DNA of 64,000 nt from DATKAB01 sp964542745 (GTDB lineage Bacteria > Eisenbacteria > RBG-16-71-46). Below the pieces are notes generated by a model. The model did no database searches and was not told the DNA's origin. It worked only from the letters and a program-made list of their open reading frames with translations. The stretch spans positions 12,122 through 76,121 of the forward strand of contig CAZIVR010000005.1 of assembly GCA_964542745.1 (NCBI GenBank), written 5' to 3'. This document shows positions 45,501 to 53,355 of this stretch, piece after piece. Within the stretch, counting starts at the first letter, position 1. Every line of letters starts with the position of its first letter. Both the position numbers and the translations under genes were made by a program.

Positions 45501-46604
45501 GCCGATCGCTTCGAATTCCAGCTCACCCACACCGGAACCTGGACGCTGGTCGTGGACGACGTGGGGCAGGACACCACCGGAAGCTACCGGGTGACGCTCA
45601 TGAACCTGCAGGCCGGCCCGTTCACGACCGGCCTCGACGGCGACGGCGGCGCGCTCGACTCGAACGTGCCGCGCAGCGGCACGGTCTCGGAGATCGCCGA
45701 TCTCGAGGCCTACCGCTTTTTCGGCACCGCGGGCGACCGGGTGGTGGTCGCGGCGGTGGCGTCGGCGGCGCCCCCCTTCAACACGACCCTGTACCTCTAC
45801 CCGCCCAGCGGGGCGGCCGCGGAGGCCAGCACGCTCGCCGACCGCATGGACGCGCAACTGCTGCTGACCGGCTTCCACACGCTGCTGGTCGAGGACCAGA
45901 ACCTGGATCACACCGGCGGCTACACGGTGTCCATGGTGAACCTGAAGGCGGGCCCGCTCGTCACCGCCGCGGATCCCGACGGCGGTCAGGTGGGCGCGGG
46001 CGCGTTCCGCGCCGGGACGATCTCGGGCCGCGCCGATTTCGACGCCTACGTGTTCTACGCCGTCCCCGGCGACACCGCGAGGATCACGGCGGTGACGACC
46101 TCGGGCACGCTCAACACCGAGATCGTGCTGTACGCCCCCTTGGTGGCGGGGCCCGTCGTGTTCACCTCGCTCGACAACGTCACCTATCCGGTCACCGGGG
46201 CGGGCTATCACGTCGTCGTGATCGAGGACGTCGGGCTCGACGACTCGGGCGGATACAACTTTTCCCTCGCCGGCCCGCTCAGCGTCGTGGACGCGCCGTA
46301 CGCCGGCCCCGCGCTCCTCGATCCCTCGCGGGTGGTGATGGCGGCGGCGAGCCCCAACCCCTCGGCCGGCCCTTCGGCCCTCACGTTCTCGCTCCCGGCG
46401 AGGACGACGGCCTCCCTCCGCCTGTACGATGTCCGCGGCGCGCTGGTGCGGGAACTCCAGGACGGCCCGCTGGAAGCGGGCATCCACCGGCGCGCCTGGG
46501 ACGGACGCGCCGCCGACGGCGCCCCGGCCGGGCCCGGCGTCTACTTCGCCGAATTGCGGACACCCGGGGAAATCCTGCGGCAAAAGCTGGTGCGGCTGCG
46601 CTGA
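42561..46604 (+). CDS. Large secreted repeat protein (PPC-like repeats) with FlgD-like C-terminal domain
   Basis: 1347 residues from ATG 42561, behind GAAGAGG. A signal peptide ends in AALAGG. It then has about eleven repeats of 111-112 residues, each beginning near DxDGGxLxSxE and ending near GxYxxxxxNLxxGP. Repeats alternate between an 'A' form (ASTFxDRLD, VEDQNxDHTGSY) and a 'B' form (VEDxGQDxTGxY). They look like PPC (pre-peptidase C-terminal) domains, and the DxDGG is a likely calcium site. The C-terminus (SPNPSAGPSALTFSLPART to RQKLVRLR) is the FlgD-like sorting domain. Probably a long surface stalk or adhesin; no enzyme domain is present. Confidence 0.8.
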   Translation: MPPAARSRTPLLALASLLLLAPGAALAGGPITSGSTVAGSLSGPTFLESWTFSGSAGQRVVIAAVTSGGAVNTNVTLRNPALGVTYTTSLDRSEFLLDATGTWRIDVEDVGLNDAGTYNLTFLNLTAGPLTSGGDADGGPIVSGEIKTGSNATTSDMDAFTFTGTAGNRVLVGAIATAGASYNTTLYLYPPGGGAAEASTFGDRLDVALAATGTYTILVEDQSNDHTGSYSLAMTNVTAGPYTSAGDADGGSLSSAEVRAGQAQAVGDFDVFRFTGVVGQRVVIGALATGGAMNTNLSLYPPGGGAALFSNSSDRAEAQLTASGTWSIVVEDLGQDATGSYSVSFLNLQGGPHTFGADQDSAALASNQIFSGTIGSVVDFDAFTFSGTAGQRVLFSGIATAGASFNTTFYLYPPNGGPLETSTFGDKLDHQLLQSGTYTVVLEDQNLDHTGSYTVSYYNVTAGPFTSVGDPDGGVIGSSEIRSGAIGSVGDFDGFRLSASVGQRLVIGALATSGAINTMVSVYPPFGGAAVASSSSDRVEVQVSATGQWTIVVEDGGQDATGNYSFGYVNLQAGPHVTAGDPDGGALASDGIRSASHQVPLDMDVFTITGNVGDRVVISAVSTSGAPHNTTLYAYPPNGGGLEASTFADRLDFQLAQSGTYAILVEDQNFDHTGNYEVTALNLTTGPYTSSDPDGGPLASAEIRPGGFQAVGDLDAYQFTGALGQRVVIGAVAATGAVNTNVTLYPPGGGAALVATSSDRTEFQLTATGTWTILVEDVGQDATGTYTLGFINLQGGPLSTLADPDGGTVASGGFGSGTTGGPVDFDAFTISGNAGDRVVVTALATAPSPYNTTVYAYPPNGGLTEASTFADRLDFQLLQSGTYTILVEDQNLDHAGSYVVSYQNLTAGPDATVSDPDGGVLASAEILSGQIQAKGDMDVYRFTGSTSQRVVIGAVATSGALNTNVTLYPPGNGAAVVSTSADRFEFQLTHTGTWTLVVDDVGQDTTGSYRVTLMNLQAGPFTTGLDGDGGALDSNVPRSGTVSEIADLEAYRFFGTAGDRVVVAAVASAAPPFNTTLYLYPPSGAAAEASTLADRMDAQLLLTGFHTLLVEDQNLDHTGGYTVSMVNLKAGPLVTAADPDGGQVGAGAFRAGTISGRADFDAYVFYAVPGDTARITAVTTSGTLNTEIVLYAPLVAGPVVFTSLDNVTYPVTGAGYHVVVIEDVGLDDSGGYNFSLAGPLSVVDAPYAGPALLDPSRVVMAAASPNPSAGPSALTFSLPARTTASLRLYDVRGALVRELQDGPLEAGIHRRAWDGRAADGAPAGPGVYFAELRTPGEILRQKLVRLR
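42640..46275 (+). repeat. Eleven tandem ~335-bp coding repeats in alternating A/B order
   Basis: The body of the repeat protein consists of units of about 333-336 bases. Successive units alternate in sequence type (B-A-B-A...), so the effective duplication unit is about 670 bases. The first unit and last unit are the most diverged. Confidence 0.7.
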
Positions 46605-46630
46605 GGCGCGCCGCCGGAAAGGAGTTGGGC

Positions 46631-46984
46631 ATGAACATCCGACGCGCCGACGAGGTGCCCGCCGAGCCGGTCGCCGCCGGCCGAGGCACCACCCGGCAGG
46701 TCCTGATCGGCCCCGACGTGGGGCCGCACTTCGCGCTGCGCCGGTTCATCATGGAGCCGGGCGGCGGCATTCCGGCCCACACCAACACCGTGGAGCACGA
46801 GCAGTACGTGCTGTGCGGGCGGGCGCGCCTCGGGATCGGCGGCGAGGTGCGCGAGGTGACGGGCGGCGACGTGGTCTTCATCCCGGCGGGCACCCCGCAC
46901 TGGTACGAAGTCCTCGGCAGCGAGCGCTTCGAGTTCCTGTGCGTGGTGCCGAACCTGCCGGACCAGATGGAGATGGTGAAGTAG
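46631..46984 (+). CDS. Cupin domain protein
   Basis: 117 residues from ATG 46631, behind AAAGGAG. A single small beta-barrel: motif 1 is PAHTNTVEHEQYVLCGRARL (metal ligands H, H, E), motif 2 is FIPAGTPHWYEVL (third histidine). It could be an isomerase, dioxygenase or sensor; no substrate can be named. It follows the repeat protein by 26 bases. Confidence 0.9.
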   Translation: MNIRRADEVPAEPVAAGRGTTRQVLIGPDVGPHFALRRFIMEPGGGIPAHTNTVEHEQYVLCGRARLGIGGEVREVTGGDVVFIPAGTPHWYEVLGSERFEFLCVVPNLPDQMEMVK

Positions 46985-48552
46985 CCGCGACACGCGACGA
47001 CCCTGCGGAGATCGCCCCGCCGCCGAGCGCGCTCGAGGCCGGCCTCGGCTGGGCGGTCGCCGCGGCCGCGCTCGCGACCCTCGCGCGTCTCGCGCGCCAG
47101 GCGTGGGGCGGAACGCTCGCCACCGACGAGTGCTTCCACGCCACGGCCGCCGCGTGGATCCACGCGCATCGCGCGATCCCCGCCGAGTTCCCCGGGCTCT
47201 ACTCGGGATTCGCCTACTACTACCAGCCGCTGCTGCACCTGCTCGGCGCGCTGTGGATCGCCGCGTTCGGGAGCGGGGCGCTGCTCGCCCTGCCGGGCGC
47301 CTTCGCGGCGGCGCTCTTCCTCCTGCTCGCCACGGGCGGCCCGGGCATCTCGGCGGCGGCGGCCGGCCTGTGGGCGGCGGCGCTCGTGCTCGTCAACCCC
47401 GCCTTCGGCGCCGTGGCGGTGCGGCTCTACGCCGAGCCGCTGGTCTCCGTGCTCGCGGTCGCCACCGTCGCGCTGCTGTTCGCGGCGCGCCGCAGCGCGC
47501 GCCCCCTGCCGTGGATCGCGCTGGGCGTGGTGGCCGGGCTCGGGCTCAACGCCAAGTTCAGCGGCTGGATCCCGCTCGCGGGCCTGGCGCTCACCGCGGC
47601 CTGGGACGCCGCGCGCGGCGACCGCGCCCGGGCCGCGCGTCTCGCGCTCGCCTGCGCCCTCGCCGTCGCGATCGCGCTGCCGTGGCTGGTCCGGAACCAG
47701 ATCCTGTTCGGCAGCGCCCTCTATCCCGCCTTCGCGCCCGACCTCGAGCCGCGGCTCCTCGCCCTCAACCGCGCCCGGTTCTCCACCCCGCCCGCCGAGT
47801 TCCTCGCCGCGATCCCGGGCGCGATCGGGCTTCCGATCCTCGCGTTCGCGGCCGCGGCGTTCGCCGCCGCGGCCCTGTTCCGGCGCTGGACGCTGCGCGA
47901 GAGCGTGGCGCTCGGGGCGCTGGCCGCGATGGCGGCCACCGCCTTCGTCCCCTACGCCGCCGGGCGGCACCTCACGCCGTTCGTGGCGGTGCTCGCGTGG
48001 ATGGGGGCGTGGGCGGTGCACGACGCGCTCGCCGGGCACGCGCTCGCCCGGATCGGCGCCACGCTCGCGGTGCTGGCGGTGGCCGCGCACGGGGCCATCA
48101 CCCTGCCGGACCATCGCGCGGCCGCCGACCCTCCCGCGTTTCTCGTCGAGGCGTTCCCGAAAATCGCCGCGCTCACGCCACCCGACGCCCGCGTGCTCAG
48201 CCTCTGGACCTACGACACGCACTACCACGCCGCGCGGGCGGCGACCTGGCCGATTCCCTGGGGGCAGCGCGACCGCCCGCTCGCGGCGCTCGAGGCCTCC
48301 GATCCCGACACGATCCTCGCGCGCCTCGCGGCCTCGGGAATCACCGACGTGCTGGTCCCCACCCGGATCTCCTCGCGCGGCTTCGACAGCGCCAACTATC
48401 CCGAGGCGTTCGTCCGCGGCCTCGAGGCGCTCGAGCGAAAGGGGGCGGCACGCCTGCGGTGGAAGTCCCAGGATCTCGCGCTGCTCTCGCTGCGCCCCGC
48501 GGCGCGCGGATCGGGTAGTCTCGCGCCGCCGACCGAACCCCCGAGGAGGTAA
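46939..48552 (+). CDS. GT-C type membrane glycosyltransferase (GT39-like)
   Basis: About 537 residues if the GTG at 46939 is the start. That overlaps the cupin gene by 46 bases, but there is no ATG, GTG or TTG in this frame between the cupin stop and well inside the first membrane helix. A short cytoplasmic start leads to a helix (AVAAAALATLARL) and then LATDECFHATAAAWIHAHR, the acidic loop of GT39/ArnT-like enzymes. About ten helices follow and a soluble tail (about 395-525). It should transfer sugar or aminoarabinose-like groups from lipid carriers. Start is the least certain part. Confidence 0.65.
   Translation: MRGAEPAGPDGDGEVAATRDDPAEIAPPPSALEAGLGWAVAAAALATLARLARQAWGGTLATDECFHATAAAWIHAHRAIPAEFPGLYSGFAYYYQPLLHLLGALWIAAFGSGALLALPGAFAAALFLLLATGGPGISAAAAGLWAAALVLVNPAFGAVAVRLYAEPLVSVLAVATVALLFAARRSARPLPWIALGVVAGLGLNAKFSGWIPLAGLALTAAWDAARGDRARAARLALACALAVAIALPWLVRNQILFGSALYPAFAPDLEPRLLALNRARFSTPPAEFLAAIPGAIGLPILAFAAAAFAAAALFRRWTLRESVALGALAAMAATAFVPYAAGRHLTPFVAVLAWMGAWAVHDALAGHALARIGATLAVLAVAAHGAITLPDHRAAADPPAFLVEAFPKIAALTPPDARVLSLWTYDTHYHAARAATWPIPWGQRDRPLAALEASDPDTILARLAASGITDVLVPTRISSRGFDSANYPEAFVRGLEALERKGAARLRWKSQDLALLSLRPAARGSGSLAPPTEPPRR
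48516..48521 (+). promoter_or_regulatory. Possible -10 box before the S10 peptidase
   Basis: TAGTCT (48516-48521), about 35 bases before ATG 48556, inside the end of the upstream gene. No -35 was recognised. Confidence 0.25.
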
Positions 48553-48555
48553 GGC

Positions 48556-50124
48556 ATGACCGAGAAGCCGGAAGCCCCGGGCGCCGAGCCCGCACGCCCC
48601 GCCGCCGCTCCCCCGCCCGCCGACCAGATCGTCGAAACCCGCCACCGGGTCACGGTCGGCGGCCGCACGCTCGAGTACACCGTCACGACCGGCACGCTGG
48701 TGCTGCGGCCCGAGAGCGAGAAGAAAGGCGAGCGGGACGGGGAGTCCGAAGGGGCGGTGCCCAAGGCCTCCGTGTTCTTCGTGGCCTACACCGTGACGGG
48801 CGCCGGCGAGCCCGCGAAGCGCCCGGTCACGTTCTCGTTCAACGGCGGGCCGGGCTCCTCGTCGGTGTGGCTGCACCTCGGCGTGCTGGGCCCGCGGCGC
48901 GTGGACCTCGGCGAGCACGGCGACCTTCCCGTCCCGCCCTTCCGGCTCGTGGAGAACGACCAGTCCCTGCTCGACGTCACCGACCTCGTGTTCATCGACC
49001 CGGTCGGCACCGGCTACAGCCGGCCGGTGGCGGGCGAGAAGGCCAAGGAGTTCCACACCTTCAAGAAGGACATCGAGTCGGTCGGGGACTTCATCCGCCT
49101 CTACGCCACGCGCTACCGCCGCTGGCTCTCGCCCAAGTTCCTGATCGGGGAAAGCTACGGCACCACGCGGGCGGCCGGGCTCTCCGGCTACCTGCAGGAG
49201 CGGCACGGCATGTCGCTCAACGGGCTGATGCTGGTCTCCTCGGTGCTGGAGTTCCAGACCCTGCTGTTCGAGCCCAACAACGACCTGCCCTACGTGCTGT
49301 TCCTGCCGGCCTACACCGCCACCGCCTGGTACCACAAGCGGCTGCCCGCGGATCTCCAGCGCGACCGCGACGGGGCGCTCGCGAAGGCGCGCGCGTTCGC
49401 GCTCGGCACCTACGCCCCCGCCCTGATGCGCGGCCACGACCTCCCGGAGCGCGAGCGCACGGCGCTGGTGGCCCAGCTCGCCCGCTTCACCGGCGTGTCC
49501 CCGGACTTCGTGGAGCGCTGCAACCTGCGCATCGAGATCCACCGCTTCACCAAGGAGCTGCTGCGCGACCGGCGGCTCACGGTCGGCCGGCTCGACAGCC
49601 GCTTCACCGGCTCCGACCGCGACGCCGCCGGCGCGGTGCCCGACAACGACCCCAGCTTCTCCAACATCATGGGTCCCTACACCGCCACCTTCTACGACTA
49701 CGTGCGCGGCGACCTCGGGTTCGAGAGCGACCTCCCTTACGAGATCCTGAGCTTCAAGACCCACGAGGGCTGGCGCTACGACGAGCACGAGAACCGCTAC
49801 GTGGACGTGGCCGAAACCCTGCGCAAGGCGATGACCGAGAACCCCCACCTCAAGGTGTTCGTGGCGAACGGCTACTACGATCTCGCCACGCCGTTCTTCG
49901 CGAGCGAGTACACGTTCTCGCGGCTGGGCCTCGAGCCGCGGCTGCGCGGGAACGTCTCGATGGGGTACTACGACGGCGGCCACATGATGTACATCCACCG
50001 CCCCTCGCTGGTGAAGCTCAAGCGGGACCTCGCGGCGTTCGTGCGCGGCGCTTCGGGGCCGGGCGGCGCCCGACCCCGGAAGCCGCCGAAATCCACGCGC
50101 GCTCGGAAGCGGCCCGCCCGCTAG
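48556..50124 (+). CDS. Serine carboxypeptidase family S10
   Basis: 522 residues from ATG 48556, behind GAGGAGG. Catalytic features: FSFNGGPGSSSVWLHLG (oxyanion region), nucleophile S200 in GESYGT, D442 in NGYYDLATPF, and H476 in YYDGGHMMY. Typical S10 enzymes are secreted; here the N-terminus (MTEKPEAPGAEPARPAAAPP) is a charged, Pro-rich segment with no signal peptide, so it may be cytoplasmic or exported differently. The basic C-terminal tail (RPRKPPKSTRARKRPAR) is also unusual. Confidence 0.88.
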   Translation: MTEKPEAPGAEPARPAAAPPPADQIVETRHRVTVGGRTLEYTVTTGTLVLRPESEKKGERDGESEGAVPKASVFFVAYTVTGAGEPAKRPVTFSFNGGPGSSSVWLHLGVLGPRRVDLGEHGDLPVPPFRLVENDQSLLDVTDLVFIDPVGTGYSRPVAGEKAKEFHTFKKDIESVGDFIRLYATRYRRWLSPKFLIGESYGTTRAAGLSGYLQERHGMSLNGLMLVSSVLEFQTLLFEPNNDLPYVLFLPAYTATAWYHKRLPADLQRDRDGALAKARAFALGTYAPALMRGHDLPERERTALVAQLARFTGVSPDFVERCNLRIEIHRFTKELLRDRRLTVGRLDSRFTGSDRDAAGAVPDNDPSFSNIMGPYTATFYDYVRGDLGFESDLPYEILSFKTHEGWRYDEHENRYVDVAETLRKAMTENPHLKVFVANGYYDLATPFFASEYTFSRLGLEPRLRGNVSMGYYDGGHMMYIHRPSLVKLKRDLAAFVRGASGPGGARPRKPPKSTRARKRPAR

Positions 50125-50166
50125 CGGATCCCGCGCCTCGCGCCGCGACCGCCACTCGGCGCCCCC

Positions 50167-51432
50167 ATGCGCGTCCTGCTCGTCACGTTCGGTTCCCACG
50201 GCGACCTGTTCCCGTTCCTCGCGATCGGGCGCGCGCTGGCCCGGCGCGGGCACGCGTGCCGGGTCGCCGCCCATCCGCACTTCACCCGCGACATCGAGAC
50301 CGCCGGTCTCGAGCCGGAGCCGGTGATCGCGCGCGTTCCGGTCGGGTACCTGCTTCGCCACCCCGAGCTGTTCCATCGCACGCGCGGACCGCTGCTCGGG
50401 ATGCGGCACTTCCCCGCGCTGCTCCGCGAGTTCGCCACCGACGTGAGGCGGCTCGCCGCGACGCGGCCCTTTGACGCCATGGTCTGCCACTACGGGGCGA
50501 TCTCGGCCCGCTGGGTCGCGGAGGATGCCGGGGTTCCGTGCGCCTCGTGCGCGCTCACCCCCATGGCGTGGCACTCGGCCCACGACGAGGTGCCCGCCTA
50601 CCAGTCGGCGCCGGGCCGCGGCCGGGCCGCCGCCGCGCGCCGGTTCGCCCGCCTCGCGGATCCAGCGCTGCGGCTGGCGTTCGGCGCCTGGGTCCGGAGC
50701 CTGCGGCGCGCGTGCGGCGTCCCGCCCCCGAGGCGCGGCCCGCGCGCCGCGTGGCCCTCGGTGTGGGACGAGTTCCGGGCCGGCGACCTCGCCCTCGGCC
50801 TGTGGCCCGAGGCGTTCCGCCCCGGGCTCCCGGATGATCCGCCGGATTCACGGCGCTGCGGTTTCACCCGCTACGCCCCGCCCGGCGAAGCGCCCGACCC
50901 GCGGCTCGAGGCGTTCCTCGCGGGCGGGGACCCGCCGGTCGCCTTCACGCTCGGGAGCGCCGCGGTCCACCACCCGCGCGGGTTCTTCGCGCTCGCGGCC
51001 GCCGCCTGCCGCCGCCTCGGCGTGCGCGGCGTGCTGCTCACGGGCCGGGGCAACCCTCCGCCCACGGGGCTGCCGGGGACCGTGCTCGCGGTGGACTGGG
51101 CCACGCACGCCACGCTCTTTCCGCGGGCGGCGGCCGTCGTCCACCACGCGGGGATCGGCACCACCGCCGAGGCCCTGGCAGCGGGCCGCCCGTCGCTCGC
51201 GGTCCCGCACGCCTTCGACCAGTTCAACAACGCGCTCCGGGTCGAGCGGCTGGGCGCGGGGCTGCAGGTCCCGCGCCATCGCCTGGACGCCCGCCGCCTC
51301 GAAGCCGCGCTCGAGCGCGTGGTGCGCGATCCGGCGCTCGCGGCGCGCGCGGCGGCGCTGGCGCCGCGCATGGCCGCGGACGGCGCCGGACCCGCGGCGG
51401 ACGCCGTGCTGGAGTGGAACCGTCGAGGGTAG
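50167..51432 (+). CDS. GT1-type (UGT/rhamnosyl) glycosyltransferase
   Basis: 421 residues from ATG 50167. It has a GT-B fold: an N-terminal Rossmann half (LVTFGSHGDLFPFLAIGRAL, typical of the UGT/MGT group), and a C-terminal nucleotide-sugar half with VDWATHATLFPRAAAVVHHAGIGTTAEAL and PHAFDQFNNALRV. It should transfer a sugar from a UDP- or dTDP-sugar to a small hydrophobic acceptor or lipid. No adjacent biosynthetic cluster indicates the product. No strong ribosome binding site is seen. Confidence 0.88.
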   Translation: MRVLLVTFGSHGDLFPFLAIGRALARRGHACRVAAHPHFTRDIETAGLEPEPVIARVPVGYLLRHPELFHRTRGPLLGMRHFPALLREFATDVRRLAATRPFDAMVCHYGAISARWVAEDAGVPCASCALTPMAWHSAHDEVPAYQSAPGRGRAAAARRFARLADPALRLAFGAWVRSLRRACGVPPPRRGPRAAWPSVWDEFRAGDLALGLWPEAFRPGLPDDPPDSRRCGFTRYAPPGEAPDPRLEAFLAGGDPPVAFTLGSAAVHHPRGFFALAAAACRRLGVRGVLLTGRGNPPPTGLPGTVLAVDWATHATLFPRAAAVVHHAGIGTTAEALAAGRPSLAVPHAFDQFNNALRVERLGAGLQVPRHRLDARRLEAALERVVRDPALAARAAALAPRMAADGAGPAADAVLEWNRRG

Positions 51433-51489
51433 CGTCAGGCGCCGGAATTCCGGCGGGCGCGGCCAGTCCGGACGACGACCGCTCACGGC

Positions 51490-51527
51490 ACGGGCCGCGG
51501 GCGGAATCCGATTCCGCCGCGGCCCGT
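51490..51527. terminator. Strong bidirectional hairpin between convergent genes
   Basis: An 18-base arm (51490-51507) and a 17-base arm (51511-51527) pair almost perfectly around a 3-base loop, with one bulged G. It lies midway between the end of the GT1 gene and the end of the triple-domain protein. No long T-run, but the stability suggests a terminator. Confidence 0.6.
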
Positions 51528-51579
51528 CCGTAACCCATCGCGGGACCGGACCGTCCCCGGCCCCGCGGCGATCCGCCCG

Positions 51580-53355
51580 CTAATCCCTGGCGACGACGGC
51601 GCTCCGCCGGCGGCGGTGGAGCATTCCCAGCCCGGCGAGCGCCATGGCCAGTGACACCAGCGCGATCGCGCGCGGGTCGGCCCCCGGAGCCTTGCGAACG
51701 TCGGGCCCGTTCACCAGCTCGACGCAGATGTCGTCGATCGTGCCCCACGACACCTCTGCCCCGTCGTTGATCGAGGAGGTGTTCTCCGGGTTGATGCAGA
51801 GATAGTCCCGATTGGCCGTCGTCGGCGACCACAGGATCTCGTCGCTGACACAGGTGAGCGACGATGTGTACTGGGTGAACCCGATGGTTTCGCCGCCGCT
51901 GAGGGCCGGCGGATAGGTGGATCCGGGGTCGCCGCTATGGGCGGTGAGACGGAACCGCACCTGGTGGGTGGGCGCCGGGCCCGGATTGAGGTGCTTGTAG
52001 AGCACCTTGATCCTGTAGGTGCGCCCCTGGAGGAACGGCGCGCCCAGCTTCTGCTTGATGGACTCGCCCACCACCTGGTTGCCCCACATCTGCACCGCGC
52101 CCCCGGAGGTCGCGCAGCCGGTGTTCACCACCTGCGGCGTCGCGGTCAGCGCCGACCAGCTCCCCACCGACGCCGTCGGCATCGAGCCGTAGACGACGTT
52201 GTCCTCGAAGTCGCCGTTCGAAACGAACCCGCACGGCAGCTCCTCGACGCACAGGTCGTCCACCGTTCCCCACGACACCTGCGAGCCGTCGTTGATCGAG
52301 GAGGTGTTCTCCGGGTTGATCGTGATGTAGGCGGCGTCGTTCTCAGCCGTCCACAGGATCCGGTCGCTCACGCAGGTGAGGGACGAGGTGTACTGGGTGA
52401 AACCGATGAGTTCGTTGGAGGAGAGAGGCGGGTAGGTGGATCCGGGATCCGCCGACGAGGCGGTCAGCCGGAAGCGCACCTGATCCTGCGGCGCGGCGCC
52501 CGGGTTCAGGTGCTTGTAGTGCACCGTGATCCGGTAGGTCCTGCCCTTCTTGAAGCCCTCGGAGAGCTGCTGCTTGATGGCCTCGCCCACCACCTGGTTG
52601 CCCCACATCTGCACGGCGCCCGCGGGGGTCGCGCAACCGGTGTTCACGACCTGGGGCGACGCGGAGATCGCGCTCCAGTTCGCCACCGAGGCCGCGGGCA
52701 TCGAACCGTACACCACGCCATCCTCGAAGTCGGCGTTCGCGAGGAAGCCGCAGCGCACCTCGGAGATGCAGATGTCGTCGATGGTGCCCCACGAGACCTG
52801 GGCCCCGTCGTTGATCGACGACGAGTTTTCGGGATTGACCGTCAGGTAGTCCCCGCTCGCGGTCGCCGTCCAGTCCACCGTGTAGGTGACGCAGGTGAGC
52901 GAAGAGGTCGGGGGCGTCACGCAGATCTGCGTGTAACCCGCCACCGGCGGGTAGCTCGCCGGATCGGACGCGGAGAGCGCGAGACGGAAGGCCACCTGGT
53001 GCTGCGGGGAGGGGCCGGGGTTCAGGTGCTTGTAGCGCACCGTCACCCGGTACTTCTTGCCTTGCACGATCGGGGTCGCCAGCCGCTGCTTGACGGACTC
53101 CCCGACCACGAGGTTGCCCCACATCTGCATGGCGCCGGCGGGCGTGGCGCAGCCGGTGCTCACCACCTGCGGAGTCTGGGTCAGGACCGACCAGCCCCCG
53201 ACCGAGGCCGTGGGCATCGAGCCGTAGACCAGCCCGTAGGCGAAGTCGCCGTTGTTGACCACGTTGCCTGAACAGAAGGCGCGGGCGTCTTGGGGGAGAA
53301 CGACCAACACGATGAGTACGAGAAGCGCACGGCAAACCTGGGTGGACGCTTTCAT
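51580..53355 (-). CDS. Secreted protein with three tandem ~175-residue domains and C-terminal sorting-type tail
   Basis: 591 residues from ATG 53355. A signal peptide ends in DARAF. Three homologous repeats begin near residues 28, 203 and 383, each starting CGFxxNxDFEDxVVYGSMP and ending in SINDGxQVSWGTxDDxCVE. They resemble carbohydrate-binding or DUF642-like jelly rolls. The C-terminus (GADPRAIALVSLAMALAGLG, then MLHRRRRS) is a hydrophobic helix followed by an arginine cluster, like a PEP-CTERM/MYXO-CTERM-type tail. It is probably attached to or processed at the cell surface. No sortase or exosortase is in the window. Confidence 0.7.
   Translation of the reverse strand: MKASTQVCRALLVLIVLVVLPQDARAFCSGNVVNNGDFAYGLVYGSMPTASVGGWSVLTQTPQVVSTGCATPAGAMQMWGNLVVGESVKQRLATPIVQGKKYRVTVRYKHLNPGPSPQHQVAFRLALSASDPASYPPVAGYTQICVTPPTSSLTCVTYTVDWTATASGDYLTVNPENSSSINDGAQVSWGTIDDICISEVRCGFLANADFEDGVVYGSMPAASVANWSAISASPQVVNTGCATPAGAVQMWGNQVVGEAIKQQLSEGFKKGRTYRITVHYKHLNPGAAPQDQVRFRLTASSADPGSTYPPLSSNELIGFTQYTSSLTCVSDRILWTAENDAAYITINPENTSSINDGSQVSWGTVDDLCVEELPCGFVSNGDFEDNVVYGSMPTASVGSWSALTATPQVVNTGCATSGGAVQMWGNQVVGESIKQKLGAPFLQGRTYRIKVLYKHLNPGPAPTHQVRFRLTAHSGDPGSTYPPALSGGETIGFTQYTSSLTCVSDEILWSPTTANRDYLCINPENTSSINDGAEVSWGTIDDICVELVNGPDVRKAPGADPRAIALVSLAMALAGLGMLHRRRRSAVVARD
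51690..53280 (-). repeat. Three tandem ~530-bp coding repeats
   Basis: The three domains of the 51580 gene are encoded by repeats of about 530 bases. Neighbouring units share long near-identical stretches, for example around the GCATPAGAVQMWGNQVVGE-coding portion. Internal duplication is the likely origin. Confidence 0.75.

Noticed and set aside
42228..46583. 1451-codon open frame opposite the repeat protein
   Set aside because: Very long, but made of His/Arg/Asp/Gly-rich shadow sequence that copies the repeats of the plus-strand gene; no start signal or fold.
46381..50583. 1400-codon minus-strand frame spanning several real genes
   Set aside because: It crosses the cupin, GT-C, S10 and GT1 genes, each with clear motifs on the plus strand. 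A GC-rich codon-bias artefact.
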